Shown here: piece by piece, positions 17,181-25,510 of the stretch | Numbering within the stretch: the first letter of the stretch is position 1 | How the letters are laid out: each line of letters opens with the position of its first letter | Assembly: GCA_022072455.1 (NCBI GenBank) | Contig: JAJVHY010000024.1 | Location: 1-64,000 of the forward strand | Length of the DNA: 64,000 nucleotides | Direction of reading: 5' to 3' | Source of the DNA: Verrucomicrobiia bacterium | Lineage (GTDB): Bacteria > Verrucomicrobiota > Verrucomicrobiia > Palsa-1439 | Translations under genes and position numbers: made by a program | Notes under the pieces: generated by a model | Databases searched by the model: none | What the model was told of the DNA's origin: nothing | The model's input: the letters and a program-made list of their open reading frames with translations, nothing else

Positions 17181-19670
17181 CGCCTGCAGCTTGTCTTTTT
17201 GCTCGCGCAACATCGCGAGCTTCTCGCGTTCCCGCTGGACGGCGACCGGCGCGGCTTTCGCGACGAAGTTTTCGTTGGCGAGTTTCGCTTCGGTGCCGGT
17301 CAGTTGTTTCTCGATGTCGGCAAGTTGTTTGGTGAGGCGTTGCCGTTCCTGTGCCGCATCCACGGCGCCAACCATGAAAACGGTCGCGGTTTTCGTGACG
17401 AGGCTCGGGGTGACGCCGGTCGGAGTGTAGGCGGCGTTGACAGTGATGTCGGCATTCAGGAATTTTTCCAGGGAGGCGACTTCCTTGAGGAAAATTTCCT
17501 CGCCGGTCTTGATGACGAAGGTGAGCCGTTTCTTCGGTTCGAGGTTGTAGTCGTTGCGGAGTTGCCGGCCCGCGCCGATGACGGCGTAGAGTTCGTCCAT
17601 CTTGCCGGCGTGGGCGGCGGTCGCCCCCGGAATCTCGCGGACAGTCGGCCACGGGGCGAATTGGATGGTGCCGGTGCCGCGCCAGAGTTCCTCGGTGATG
17701 AACGGCGCGAACGGATGCAGCAGGCGGAGGATGACGTTGAAGACTTCGTTGAGCACGGTGACGTTCGGACTGACTTTGCTGGCCTCGATGTACCAGTCGC
17801 AAAAATCGCCCCAGACGAAGTCGTAGAGCTCTTTCGTCGCTTCGCTGAATTTGTATGCGTCGAGCGCGGCGGTGACTTTCGTGATCGCGTCATTCATTTC
17901 GAACAGAATCTTGAGGTCGTGGGCGTTGTGGTCAGTCCGGCCGGGTTGCTGCATTTGGATGAACCGGGCGGCATTCCACAACTTGTTCATGAAGTTGCGG
18001 CCGACTTCGCAGCGTTTCTCGTCGAACAAAATGTCCTGGCCTTGTGGCGCAATGAGCATGAGACCGAAACGCAACCCGTCGGCACCGTACTTGGCAATGA
18101 GGTCAAGTGGGTCGGGGGAGTTGCCGAGCGACTTTGACATCTTGCGACCTTGTGCGTCGCGGATGATACCGGTGAAGTAGACATTTGAGAACGGCTTCGT
18201 GTCCGTGTACTCGTATCCGGCCATGATCATGCGGGCGACCCAGAAGAAGATGATGTCCGGCCCGGTCACTAGGTCGGTGGTCGGATAGAACTTCTTCTGA
18301 GTGGAATCATCCATCGTCGCGAACGGCCAAAGCCACGAACTGAACCATGTGTCGAGGACGTCCGAGTCCTGCGTCCAACCGGCGTCCTGCGGCGCTTCGA
18401 GACCGCAATAGATTTCGGCACCACGGTACCACACGGGGATCCGGTGCCCCCACCAGAGTTGCCGGGAAATACACCAGTCGCGGATGTTTTTCATCCAGTG
18501 CGTGTAGGTCTTCTGCCATCGTTCGGGGTAGAACTTGATCGCGTCGGTTTCGACCGCGGCGGTGGAGCGCGGGACTTGCGGGTATTTGAGAAACCATTGT
18601 TCGCTCAGGTACGGCTCGATTGGCACGTTGGTGCGTTCGCTGTAGCCGACGTTGTGCGTGTAATCCTCGACCTTCACGAGCAGGCCGGCTTCCTTGAGTT
18701 GCTCCACGACGGCTTCCCGGCATTCAAGCCGGTCAAGCCCCTCGAAATCCTCGCCGGCGGCTTCGGTCATGAGGCCGTCGGGACCGATGACGACGTTGAA
18801 CGGCAGATTGTGTCGCAACGCCATTTCGTAGTCGGCCACATCGTGCGCCGGTGTGACTTTGACACAACCGGTGCCGAACTTCGGGTCGACGGCAGCATCC
18901 GCGATGACCGGTATTTGCCTGTTTTGTAGCGGAAGCGTCAGCTTCCGTCCGATCAGATGCCGGTACCGCGGGTCGTCGGGGTGGACGGCGACGGCTTCGT
19001 CGCCGAGCATGGTTTCAGGGCGGGTCGTGGCAACAATGATTTCGTCGGCATACCGGATGTGCCAGAGATGACCTTGGGTCTCGGTCATGATCACTTCTTC
19101 GTCGGAGAGCGCCGTGCGCCCGGCGGGATCCCAGTTGACCATCCGCTGGCCGCGGTAGATGTACCCCTTGTTGTAGAGATCAACGAAGGTCTGGAGCACG
19201 GCGCGCGAATATGCTTCGTCCATCGTGAAGCGTTCCCGGCTCCAATCGCACGAGCAACCGAGTTTCTTCAGTTGTTGGATGATGATGCCGCCGTGTTTGT
19301 CTTTCCACTCCCAGACCTTTTCGAGGAACTTTTCCCGACCGAGGTCGTCGCGGTGTTTGATGACGCCTTGTTTGCGGAGGGTTTTTTCGACGACGGTTTG
19401 GGTGGCGATGCCGGCGTGATCGGTGCCGGGCAGCCAGAGCACTTCGTAGCCCTGCATTCGCTTGCGGCGGGCGAGGATGTCTTGGAGCGTATTGTTGAGG
19501 ACATGCCCCATCGTCAGGACGCCGGTGACATTCGGTGGCGGGATGACGATGGAATAGGGCGGTTTGGCGGACGTGGGGTTCGCAGTGAAGTGGCCGGCCT
19601 TCAGCCACGCGGCGTACCATTTGTCCTCGACAAGTTTCGGGTCGTAAGCTTTGGAAATTTCGGCGCTCAT
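17160..19670 (-). CDS. valS: Valyl-tRNA synthetase
   Basis: About 836 residues from ATG 19670 (MSAEISKAYDPKLVEDKWY). Class I signatures are present: PPPNVTGVLTMGHVLNN (HIGH box, as TMGH) near 45-60 and GRKMSKSLGNSPDP (KMSKS box). The editing (CP1) domain is visible between them, with TTRPETMLGDEAVAVHPDD. A C-terminal coiled coil (RLTKQLADIEKQLTGTEAKL) is the valine-specific arm that binds tRNA. It charges tRNA-Val in the cytoplasm. The open frame extends upstream of the chosen start, but that part is low-complexity and antisense to the next gene. Confidence 0.97.
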   Translation of the reverse strand: MSAEISKAYDPKLVEDKWYAAWLKAGHFTANPTSAKPPYSIVIPPPNVTGVLTMGHVLNNTLQDILARRKRMQGYEVLWLPGTDHAGIATQTVVEKTLRKQGVIKHRDDLGREKFLEKVWEWKDKHGGIIIQQLKKLGCSCDWSRERFTMDEAYSRAVLQTFVDLYNKGYIYRGQRMVNWDPAGRTALSDEEVIMTETQGHLWHIRYADEIIVATTRPETMLGDEAVAVHPDDPRYRHLIGRKLTLPLQNRQIPVIADAAVDPKFGTGCVKVTPAHDVADYEMALRHNLPFNVVIGPDGLMTEAAGEDFEGLDRLECREAVVEQLKEAGLLVKVEDYTHNVGYSERTNVPIEPYLSEQWFLKYPQVPRSTAAVETDAIKFYPERWQKTYTHWMKNIRDWCISRQLWWGHRIPVWYRGAEIYCGLEAPQDAGWTQDSDVLDTWFSSWLWPFATMDDSTQKKFYPTTDLVTGPDIIFFWVARMIMAGYEYTDTKPFSNVYFTGIIRDAQGRKMSKSLGNSPDPLDLIAKYGADGLRFGLMLIAPQGQDILFDEKRCEVGRNFMNKLWNAARFIQMQQPGRTDHNAHDLKILFEMNDAITKVTAALDAYKFSEATKELYDFVWGDFCDWYIEASKVSPNVTVLNEVFNVILRLLHPFAPFITEELWRGTGTIQFAPWPTVREIPGATAAHAGKMDELYAVIGAGRQLRNDYNLEPKKRLTFVIKTGEEIFLKEVASLEKFLNADITVNAAYTPTGVTPSLVTKTATVFMVGAVDAAQERQRLTKQLADIEKQLTGTEAKLANENFVAKAAPVAVQREREKLAMLREQKDKLQALLVKLV

Positions 19671-19736
19671 GTCGCGGCAGATAATGGGGAAGCCGGCATG
19701 CTTGCGCCACAAAAAAGTTCTGATACTCTCTCCGCC

Positions 19737-20201
19737 ATGACCAACGACGAACGTAAACAAATAGTCGGCCGGCTTCTCAAGGAAGGCCGCACGCTTTCCC
19801 AGATTCAAGATTACCTGCGGAACGAGAAGAACGACTCGATCACTTACATGGAGTTGCGGATGTTGCTCTCCGAGATGCCGGACGCGAAGCTGCCGGAGAA
19901 GGCGGTGCCGGTGGTGGTGCTGCCGCCGACCAGTCCCGCGCCCGCAAAACCGGCCACACCAGCGGGTAGTGCGGCCGCAGCGACGCCGGGGGGCAAGTTG
20001 TCCATCAGTGTGGATCAAATGCCGGCGCCGGGCTCGATGTTGAGTGGTTATGCACGGTTTTCGTCGGGGGCGAAGGCGCATTGGTTTCTCGATGAGATGG
20101 GGCGGCTCGGACTCGAACCCGAACTGGGGACCGGCAAGCCGACAGAGGCGGATATGAAGGAGTTTTCAACAGAACTGCGGCGGATGCTGCAGCAAGGCTA
20201 A
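19737..20201 (+). CDS. Conserved hypothetical protein with helical N-terminus and proline/alanine linker
   Basis: 154 residues from ATG 19737 (MTNDERKQIVGRLLKEGRTL). The first 50 residues look like a helix-turn-helix or short helical bundle (SQIQDYLRNEKNDSITYMEL). They are followed by a Pro/Ala-rich linker at about 60-90 and a compact C-terminal part, SISVDQMPAPGSMLSGYARF, ending in an acidic helix. I recall similar small proteins in Verrucomicrobiota but no function. It is divergent from valS across 66 bp and ends 11 bp before dapA. Confidence 0.75.
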   Translation: MTNDERKQIVGRLLKEGRTLSQIQDYLRNEKNDSITYMELRMLLSEMPDAKLPEKAVPVVVLPPTSPAPAKPATPAGSAAAATPGGKLSISVDQMPAPGSMLSGYARFSSGAKAHWFLDEMGRLGLEPELGTGKPTEADMKEFSTELRRMLQQG

Positions 20202-20212
20202 GAAAGGAAATT

Positions 20213-21097
20213 ATGTTTACCGGATGCTACACGGCTATTGTCACTCCGTTCACGAAGGGCGGGGCAGTTGACGAGGCCCGACTGAAAGAATTGGTGGAAG
20301 CGCAGATTCGCGGGGGCGTGGACGGACTTGTTCCGTGCGGCACGACCGGCGAATCGCCGACGCTCTCGCATGACGAACACAATCATGTCATCGAACTGGT
20401 GGTGAAGTTTGCCGCGAAACGCTGCCGGGTCATCGCCGGCACCGGCTCGAACTCCACCCAGGAGGCCATCGAGATGACCGTGCACGCCAAGCAGGTCGGG
20501 GCGGATGCCTCACTGCAGGTTTCGCCATATTACAACAAGCCGACGCAGGCCGGGTTGTACGCGCATTTCCGGGCGATTGCCGAGGCGGCGGGTTTGCCGA
20601 TCATCCTCTACAATATTCCCGGCCGGTGCGGCGTGGACATCGCCAATGAGACGATTGCGAAATTGCGGCGCGACCTGCCGCAGTTGGTGGTGGGCTTGAA
20701 AGAGGCGACCGGTAACGTGGATCGCGTCAGTCAGACGCGCGCGTTGGTGGATCGCGAGTTTTCGATTTTGTCGGGAGACGATTCGCTGACTTTGCCGATG
20801 ATGAGTGTCGGCGCGCAAGGCGTTATCAGCGTGGCGTCCAACATCCTCCCGGCGGAGGTCACGGAGTTGACCCACGCGGCATTGAAGGGTGATTACGCGC
20901 ACGCAGGCCGGATTCATGCGAAACTCTATCCCTTGTTCAAAGACCTATTCATCGAGACCAACCCGGTGCCGATCAAAGCCGCGCTCGCCATGGCGGGACA
21001 GATTGAGGAAGCATACCGGCTGCCGATGGTGGCGATGAGTGATGCCAACAAGGCGCAGTTGCGGAAAACCTTGGTGACCTTGGGGCGGGTGAAGTGA
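20213..21097 (+). CDS. dapA: 4-hydroxy-tetrahydrodipicolinate synthase
   Basis: 294 residues, the usual length. GTTGESPTLSHDEH is the pyruvate-binding loop, YYNKPTQAGLYAHF contains the catalytic tyrosine, and VVGLKEATGN holds the Schiff-base lysine. It condenses pyruvate with aspartate semialdehyde, the first committed step to lysine and diaminopimelate in the cytoplasm. AAAGGA lies 5 nt before the ATG. It overlaps dapB by a GTGA junction, so the two are translationally coupled. Confidence 0.97.
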   Translation: MFTGCYTAIVTPFTKGGAVDEARLKELVEAQIRGGVDGLVPCGTTGESPTLSHDEHNHVIELVVKFAAKRCRVIAGTGSNSTQEAIEMTVHAKQVGADASLQVSPYYNKPTQAGLYAHFRAIAEAAGLPIILYNIPGRCGVDIANETIAKLRRDLPQLVVGLKEATGNVDRVSQTRALVDREFSILSGDDSLTLPMMSVGAQGVISVASNILPAEVTELTHAALKGDYAHAGRIHAKLYPLFKDLFIETNPVPIKAALAMAGQIEEAYRLPMVAMSDANKAQLRKTLVTLGRVK

Positions 21098-21762
21098 AAC
21101 CGGTCAAAGTCATTATCAGCGGTGCCAAGGGACGCATGGGGCAAACTTTGCTGGCTTGCGCCAAGAATGATCCCGGCTTGCAGATTGTGGCCGGGATTGA
21201 TCTGGGGGATGATTTGAGCCAGACCATCGGTCAGTGCGATGTTGTGGTGGAATTCGCATTGCATGAGGCGACGTTGGCGACCGCGAAGTTGTGCGCCGCC
21301 AACAAAAAAGCGTTCGTGATTGGGACTACCGGACACACGGATTCCGAGCAAAAACAGATCCGCGAGATCGTTCAAGGTATTCCGTGTGTCTGGACGGGGA
21401 ATTACAGCACGGGCGTGAACACGTTGTATTGGATCACGCGCAAAGTTGCCGAGATTACCGGCAAGGATTGGAATATCGAGATTTCCGAGACCCATCACAC
21501 GGCGAAGAAGGATGCGCCGAGCGGGACCGCCAAGAATTTGCGGGACGCCATCGGACGTGATGTGCCGATTCATTCGCTGCGCATTGGGGATGTTGTCGGT
21601 GATCACACGGTGACCTTCGGTATCCCCGGCGAGCGCCTCGAGCTGACGCATCGGGCCAGCAGCCGGGAAATCTTCGCCCGGGGCGCGTTGCACGCAGCCA
21701 AATGGGCAGCCCGGCAACCAGCGGACCTCTATAGCATGCAAGACGTGCTTGGATTAAAGTAA
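21094..21762 (+). CDS. dapB: 4-hydroxy-tetrahydrodipicolinate reductase
   Basis: 222 residues from GTG 21094, overlapping the dapA stop by 4 bp. IISGAKGRMGQTLL is the dinucleotide-binding loop. GTTGHTDSEQ and GNYSTGVNTLYW follow, and EISETHHTAKKDAPSGTAKN holds the catalytic His and Lys. It reduces the DapA product with NAD(P)H. It is shorter than the E. coli enzyme (about 270 residues), as in some other compact DapB proteins. It acts in the same pathway as dapL downstream. Confidence 0.96.
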   Translation: MKPVKVIISGAKGRMGQTLLACAKNDPGLQIVAGIDLGDDLSQTIGQCDVVVEFALHEATLATAKLCAANKKAFVIGTTGHTDSEQKQIREIVQGIPCVWTGNYSTGVNTLYWITRKVAEITGKDWNIEISETHHTAKKDAPSGTAKNLRDAIGRDVPIHSLRIGDVVGDHTVTFGIPGERLELTHRASSREIFARGALHAAKWAARQPADLYSMQDVLGLK

Positions 21763-21765
21763 GTC

Positions 21766-22224
21766 GTGAAAGTTGGCCTAAGTTTAGGCGCCAATTTGGG
21801 AAACCGGCTCGAGCAGTTGCAGGCGGCGAAGTCTTTCCTCGTGGGACTTTCCACCGGTGGTTGGCACCAAGCCTCGCCCCTATACGAGACGGTGCCGGTG
21901 GATTGCCCGCCAAACTCACCGGCGTTTTTGAATGCCGTCATAGAAATCGAATACGCCCGCCCGCCGCGCGATCTCCTCGAAAAGATAAAAATTTACGAAG
22001 ATGCTCAGGGGCGCGACCGAAATCTACCCAAGAACGCGGCGCGAAAGATTGACATTGATATGCTCTATTGCGGTGACTTGAAAATTACGGAGCCGGATTT
22101 GGTGGTGCCACACCCGCGCATGCTGGAGCGGCGGTTTGTCCTCATGCCGCTGTCCAAGATCCGCCCTGACTTGGAGTTGCCGGCGGGAATCGGGGAGGTT
22201 AGATTCGTGCAGCAGGAGTGGTAA
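21766..22224 (+). CDS. folK: HPPK, 6-hydroxymethyl-dihydropterin pyrophosphokinase
   Basis: 152 residues from GTG 21766, three bases after dapB. The start VGLSLGANLGNRLEQLQAAK is the FolK N-terminal signature. ARKIDIDMLYCGD carries the paired aspartates that bind magnesium and ATP, and VVPHPRMLERRFVLMPL completes the family pattern. It transfers pyrophosphate from ATP to 6-hydroxymethyl-dihydropterin in folate synthesis. It sits in the dapA-dapB-folK-panB operon, grouping lysine, folate and pantothenate steps. Confidence 0.95.
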   Translation: MKVGLSLGANLGNRLEQLQAAKSFLVGLSTGGWHQASPLYETVPVDCPPNSPAFLNAVIEIEYARPPRDLLEKIKIYEDAQGRDRNLPKNAARKIDIDMLYCGDLKITEPDLVVPHPRMLERRFVLMPLSKIRPDLELPAGIGEVRFVQQEW

Positions 22225-22228
22225 CACG

Positions 22229-23023
22229 ATGGACGAACGGAAAATAACAGCACAGCGTTTGCGCGAGATGAAACAACGCGGTGAGAAGATCGTGGCGCTG
22301 ACGGCTTATGACTTTTTCACAGCGAAAATCATGGATGAGGTCGGCATTGATCTGATCCTTGTCGGCGATTCCGTTGGCATGGCGGTGTTGGGGTACGAAA
22401 ATACCGTGCCGGTTACGCTTGACGAAATGTTGCATCACACGCGAGCTGTGGCGCGAGCCAGGCCACGCTCGCTACTTGTTGGTGATTTGCCATTCATGAC
22501 CTATTCCACGGTCGAGCGAGCCTTGGAGAGTGCTGGTAAACTCGTGCAGGCCGGCGCGGAGGCCGTGAAGATTGAAGGCGGCGAGACCGTCGTGGAGCAA
22601 GTGGTGGCACTGGCCAAGACGATCCCGGTCTTGGGTCACGTCGGGCTACTACCGCAGTCCATCTTGGAAACCGGTGGCTACAAAGTTCAAGGCCGCACGC
22701 CCGCTTCGGCGGCGCAACTCCTCCGGGACGCCCAGGCGCTCGAGGCGGCCGGTGCGTTTGCCGTGGTGATCGAATGCACGGTGGCGGAAGTCGCGCGGCA
22801 GATCACCGGCGCGCTCAGGATTCCGACGATTGGCATCGGCGCCGGCAACGGGTGCGATGGCCAAATCCTCGTCAGCAACGACATGCTCGGCCAATTCACC
22901 TGGTTCACGCCGAAACACGTGAAACGCTACGCAAATCTCGCCGAAGAAATGCGGAAGGCGTTTGCGGCGTACAAGCATGAGGTTGAGACCGGTCAGTTTC
23001 CCGGCAAGGAACAATCGTTCTAG
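22229..23023 (+). CDS. panB: Ketopantoate hydroxymethyltransferase
   Basis: 264 residues from ATG 22229. KIVALTAYDFFTAKIMDEVG, ILVGDSVGMAVLGYENTVPV, AVKIEGGE and GHVGLLPQS are all PanB signatures. IGIGAGNGCDGQILVSNDML near the C-terminus completes the (beta/alpha)8 active site. It adds a hydroxymethyl group from methylene-THF to 2-oxoisovalerate, the first step to pantothenate. An AGGAG lies about 13 nt upstream, slightly distant. Its last bases overlap the convergent gene at 23020 by 4 bp. Confidence 0.97.
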   Translation: MDERKITAQRLREMKQRGEKIVALTAYDFFTAKIMDEVGIDLILVGDSVGMAVLGYENTVPVTLDEMLHHTRAVARARPRSLLVGDLPFMTYSTVERALESAGKLVQAGAEAVKIEGGETVVEQVVALAKTIPVLGHVGLLPQSILETGGYKVQGRTPASAAQLLRDAQALEAAGAFAVVIECTVAEVARQITGALRIPTIGIGAGNGCDGQILVSNDMLGQFTWFTPKHVKRYANLAEEMRKAFAAYKHEVETGQFPGKEQSF

Positions 23024-23406
23024 CGGCCCTTTGGCCCGATCACATGGGGCAATGCCCAAGCGGCCAACACCACTGCCGCAAGGCAGAAGAGAATCACGCC
23101 GATGATAATGCCAAATTGTTTCACGCGCTTCTGTAGCCAGCAGTAATCCAAAAAAATCTGCCAAGCCTGCGTGAAAGTTGGATCAGTCTGTAGCCGGTCG
23201 CGCTCGGAGGGGGTCAACATCGAGCGGAGCAGGGCATCGAAGGAGTTTTTGTCGCGGAGCAAAAAGTATTCGTGGAAGAACCTGCCGAAGAAGTCCGAAC
23301 CAATCTGCTCCATTTCGGACCGTTGCTCGATTTGGAATTGTTTATGTCGGCGCTGGAGCTGGCACACGTACGAGTTGACCGTGACATCGTTGACAGGTTC
23401 GGCCAT
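23020..23406 (-). CDS. Small single-pass membrane protein, unknown function
   Basis: 128 residues. The first 90 are soluble and helical (SYVCQLQRRHKQFQIEQRSE, then LLRSMLTPSERDRLQTDPTF), followed by a C-terminal membrane helix, IIIGVILFCLAAVVLAAW, near 100-118. It is tail-anchored in layout. It starts 3 bp after dapL in the same direction, so the two are co-transcribed. No recognised family. Confidence 0.7.
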   Translation of the reverse strand: MAEPVNDVTVNSYVCQLQRRHKQFQIEQRSEMEQIGSDFFGRFFHEYFLLRDKNSFDALLRSMLTPSERDRLQTDPTFTQAWQIFLDYCWLQKRVKQFGIIIGVILFCLAAVVLAAWALPHVIGPKGR

Positions 23407-23409
23407 TCG

Positions 23410-24657
23410 TCAAAACTCGAATTTCAATCCGGCAAACCGTTTCTCAATTTCACCAATCACGCGGCGTTCGTCGGCTTCGCCTTTCGCGATGAACGTCACC
23501 GAGAACCGCAAGTACGGCCCGGCATCATCCCACGGGACAGTCGAGATGAGTTTTTCCGTGATCAACCATTGCGACATATCTTCGCCGCTTTTGAATTCCG
23601 TGCGTTGCCCCTCGGCGGTGACGACGGCTTTCGGCGCGCGGACATAGAGGAAGAATGAGCCTTTAGGTTTCGTGGCTTTCAATCCGAATTTGTTGAGCAG
23701 TCCGACCAGTAAATCCATCCGCCGGGAATACTTCGCCGCGATCTTGTGCGTGATCTCAGGGTGATCCAGTGACGCGGCACAGGCTTTCTGAATCGCGAGA
23801 AATTGTCCGGAGTCGGTGTTGTCCTTCACGTCGCCGTAGGCTTTCACCAACAGCGGATTGCCGACGACGAAACCCATCCGCCAGCCGGTCATGTTGTACA
23901 TCTTGCTCATCGAATGGAGTTCGACAGCAACATCCTTCGCGCCCGGCACGCTGAAGATCGAGAGTGGTTTGCCTTCAAACACCAACGCGGCATACGCTGC
24001 GTCGGAAATGATAACGAGGTTGTTTTGCCGGGCAAACTCGACCGCTTTGGCGAAAAACTCTTTCGTCGCACTCGCGCCGGTCGGGTTGTTGGGATAATTC
24101 AACACCAGCGCCTTGGCGCGTTTGAGGACATCCTTGGGAATGGATGCAAGATCTGGCAGGAAATGGTTTTCCTCTGTCAATTTGAGATTGAACACTTCCC
24201 CACCGAGCCATTTGGCGTGCGTGCCGAAAACCGGATAGCCTGGCACAGTCATAATGGCCACGTCGCCGGGATTAATCAGTGCTGCCGGCAAGATCGCCAA
24301 CGCGGCCTTGCTGCCGATGCTGTGGATCACTTCCGTTTCTGGATCAATACCGGGAACGCCGCAGACTTTGTACATCCAATTCGCCGCGGCGCGCTTGAAT
24401 TCCAGGCAACCGTTGTCGGAGTAACCGCGATTCTCCGGTTTTTGCGCCTCTTCGCACAACGCACGGACGCTGAGCGGCAATGCCATCTCGTCGGGTTCAC
24501 CGACGCCAAGGTCAATGATCTCCGTGTTCGGATGCGCGGCCAACGCGGCCCGTTTGGCGCGTTTGATCTTCTCGAATTTATAAATTTGGGTGCTCTTGCC
24601 GTACGCCTTGCCGCCGATGCGTTCGGCAAATAGATTCTGAATGTAAGATTCACTCAT
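23410..24657 (-). CDS. dapL: LL-diaminopimelate aminotransferase-like class I aminotransferase
   Basis: 415 residues from ATG 24657 (MSESYIQNLFAERIGGKAYG). PLP-enzyme fold type I motifs: IIDLGVGEPDEMALPL, NPGDVAIMTVPGYPVFGTHA, LNYPNNPTGA, ISDAAYAAL and HSMSKMYNMTGWRMGFVVGN (PLP lysine). The start and 'GVGEPDE' pattern match DapL-type enzymes, which convert tetrahydrodipicolinate directly to LL-diaminopimelate. Presence near dapA and dapB supports the aminotransferase variant of lysine synthesis, known in Chlamydiae and Verrucomicrobia. Another aminotransferase specificity is possible. Confidence 0.85.
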   Translation of the reverse strand: MSESYIQNLFAERIGGKAYGKSTQIYKFEKIKRAKRAALAAHPNTEIIDLGVGEPDEMALPLSVRALCEEAQKPENRGYSDNGCLEFKRAAANWMYKVCGVPGIDPETEVIHSIGSKAALAILPAALINPGDVAIMTVPGYPVFGTHAKWLGGEVFNLKLTEENHFLPDLASIPKDVLKRAKALVLNYPNNPTGASATKEFFAKAVEFARQNNLVIISDAAYAALVFEGKPLSIFSVPGAKDVAVELHSMSKMYNMTGWRMGFVVGNPLLVKAYGDVKDNTDSGQFLAIQKACAASLDHPEITHKIAAKYSRRMDLLVGLLNKFGLKATKPKGSFFLYVRAPKAVVTAEGQRTEFKSGEDMSQWLITEKLISTVPWDDAGPYLRFSVTFIAKGEADERRVIGEIEKRFAGLKFEF

Positions 24658-24703
24658 GCCGGCACGATGACATACCGTGGGCGTGAAAGTCAACCGGCCG
24701 GCT

Positions 24704-25510
24704 CTACCGGGGTTTCTCGGCGACCAGCCACATGTTGTCGCTGCTGGGAATGCGGTCGAGCGCGTTAAACTGCGCGACCTGCAAACCGCTCGCGACCACC
24801 ATCTGCCGGAGGTTGGCCGGCGTGAAATAATTCACGTGGTCGGGCAGCCGAATCCCGCACCACCGGTCTTTGCGGATGCGCCGGTTAAGCGAGCCGTAAT
24901 TGGGAACCTTGATGATCAACCGTCCTCCCGGTCGCAACACCCGGTAACCCTCCTGCAAGGCGCGTTGCGGCTGCACCTCGTGTTCCAAATACGCGCACAT
25001 GATCACGCCGACAAACTGATCGTTCGGAAACTGCGCAAGACCGCCGACCCCGTCATTGTGAACCACCCGGCCGCCGCGGCTGGCGAAGAGTTCCTGGGCT
25101 TGCGCGGCCAGTCGACTGGAAATTTCGACACCGTGCGGAATGTAAATCTCGCCCAGTTCCGCCGTGCGCCGACCGGAGCCGCACCCGACATCGAGAATCG
25201 CGCCCGGCCCGAAATGTTTCCGGACCAACGCCGCGAGTTTGTTGCGTTTCATCACGTGCTTGCGAAATCGTTTGATCGGCGCGTTCAGCTTGTGCAGCAA
25301 CGGCTCTTCCTTACGCCGCCGCACCTTCTCCGCCGGTAACGACTTTTCCCACGCGAGGCTGGTGTCGAGGTCCTCGTAACGCGGTGCATTTTCCAGATAG
25401 ACAAACCGGCACTTCTGGCAGGTCTTGAGCTGCCACTCATCGCGCGAATACGGATGCGCGCGGACTTGCCGGTTATCGGTGCTGCAGGCGGGGCAAACTC
25501 GAGTCGTCAT
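24704..25510 (-). CDS. Class I SAM-dependent methyltransferase with N-terminal zinc-binding cysteines
   Basis: 268 residues. The N-terminus has CPAC and CQKC pairs, a small zinc knuckle common in methyltransferases of sugar or surface-polymer pathways. The Rossmann domain begins at GAILDVGCGSGRRTAELGEI (SAM loop), with acidic EISSR after it and RVLRPGGRLIIKVPN as motif III-IV. It overlaps the carbamoyltransferase gene by an ATGA junction, so the two products probably decorate the same molecule. The acceptor is unknown. Confidence 0.88.
   Translation of the reverse strand: MTTRVCPACSTDNRQVRAHPYSRDEWQLKTCQKCRFVYLENAPRYEDLDTSLAWEKSLPAEKVRRRKEEPLLHKLNAPIKRFRKHVMKRNKLAALVRKHFGPGAILDVGCGSGRRTAELGEIYIPHGVEISSRLAAQAQELFASRGGRVVHNDGVGGLAQFPNDQFVGVIMCAYLEHEVQPQRALQEGYRVLRPGGRLIIKVPNYGSLNRRIRKDRWCGIRLPDHVNYFTPANLRQMVVASGLQVAQFNALDRIPSSDNMWLVAEKPR

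Noticed and set aside
18957-19736. Long 5' extension of the plus-strand gene starting at 19737
   Set aside because: The extension is antisense to valS; the ATG at 19737 gives a protein with normal composition and is divergent from valS.
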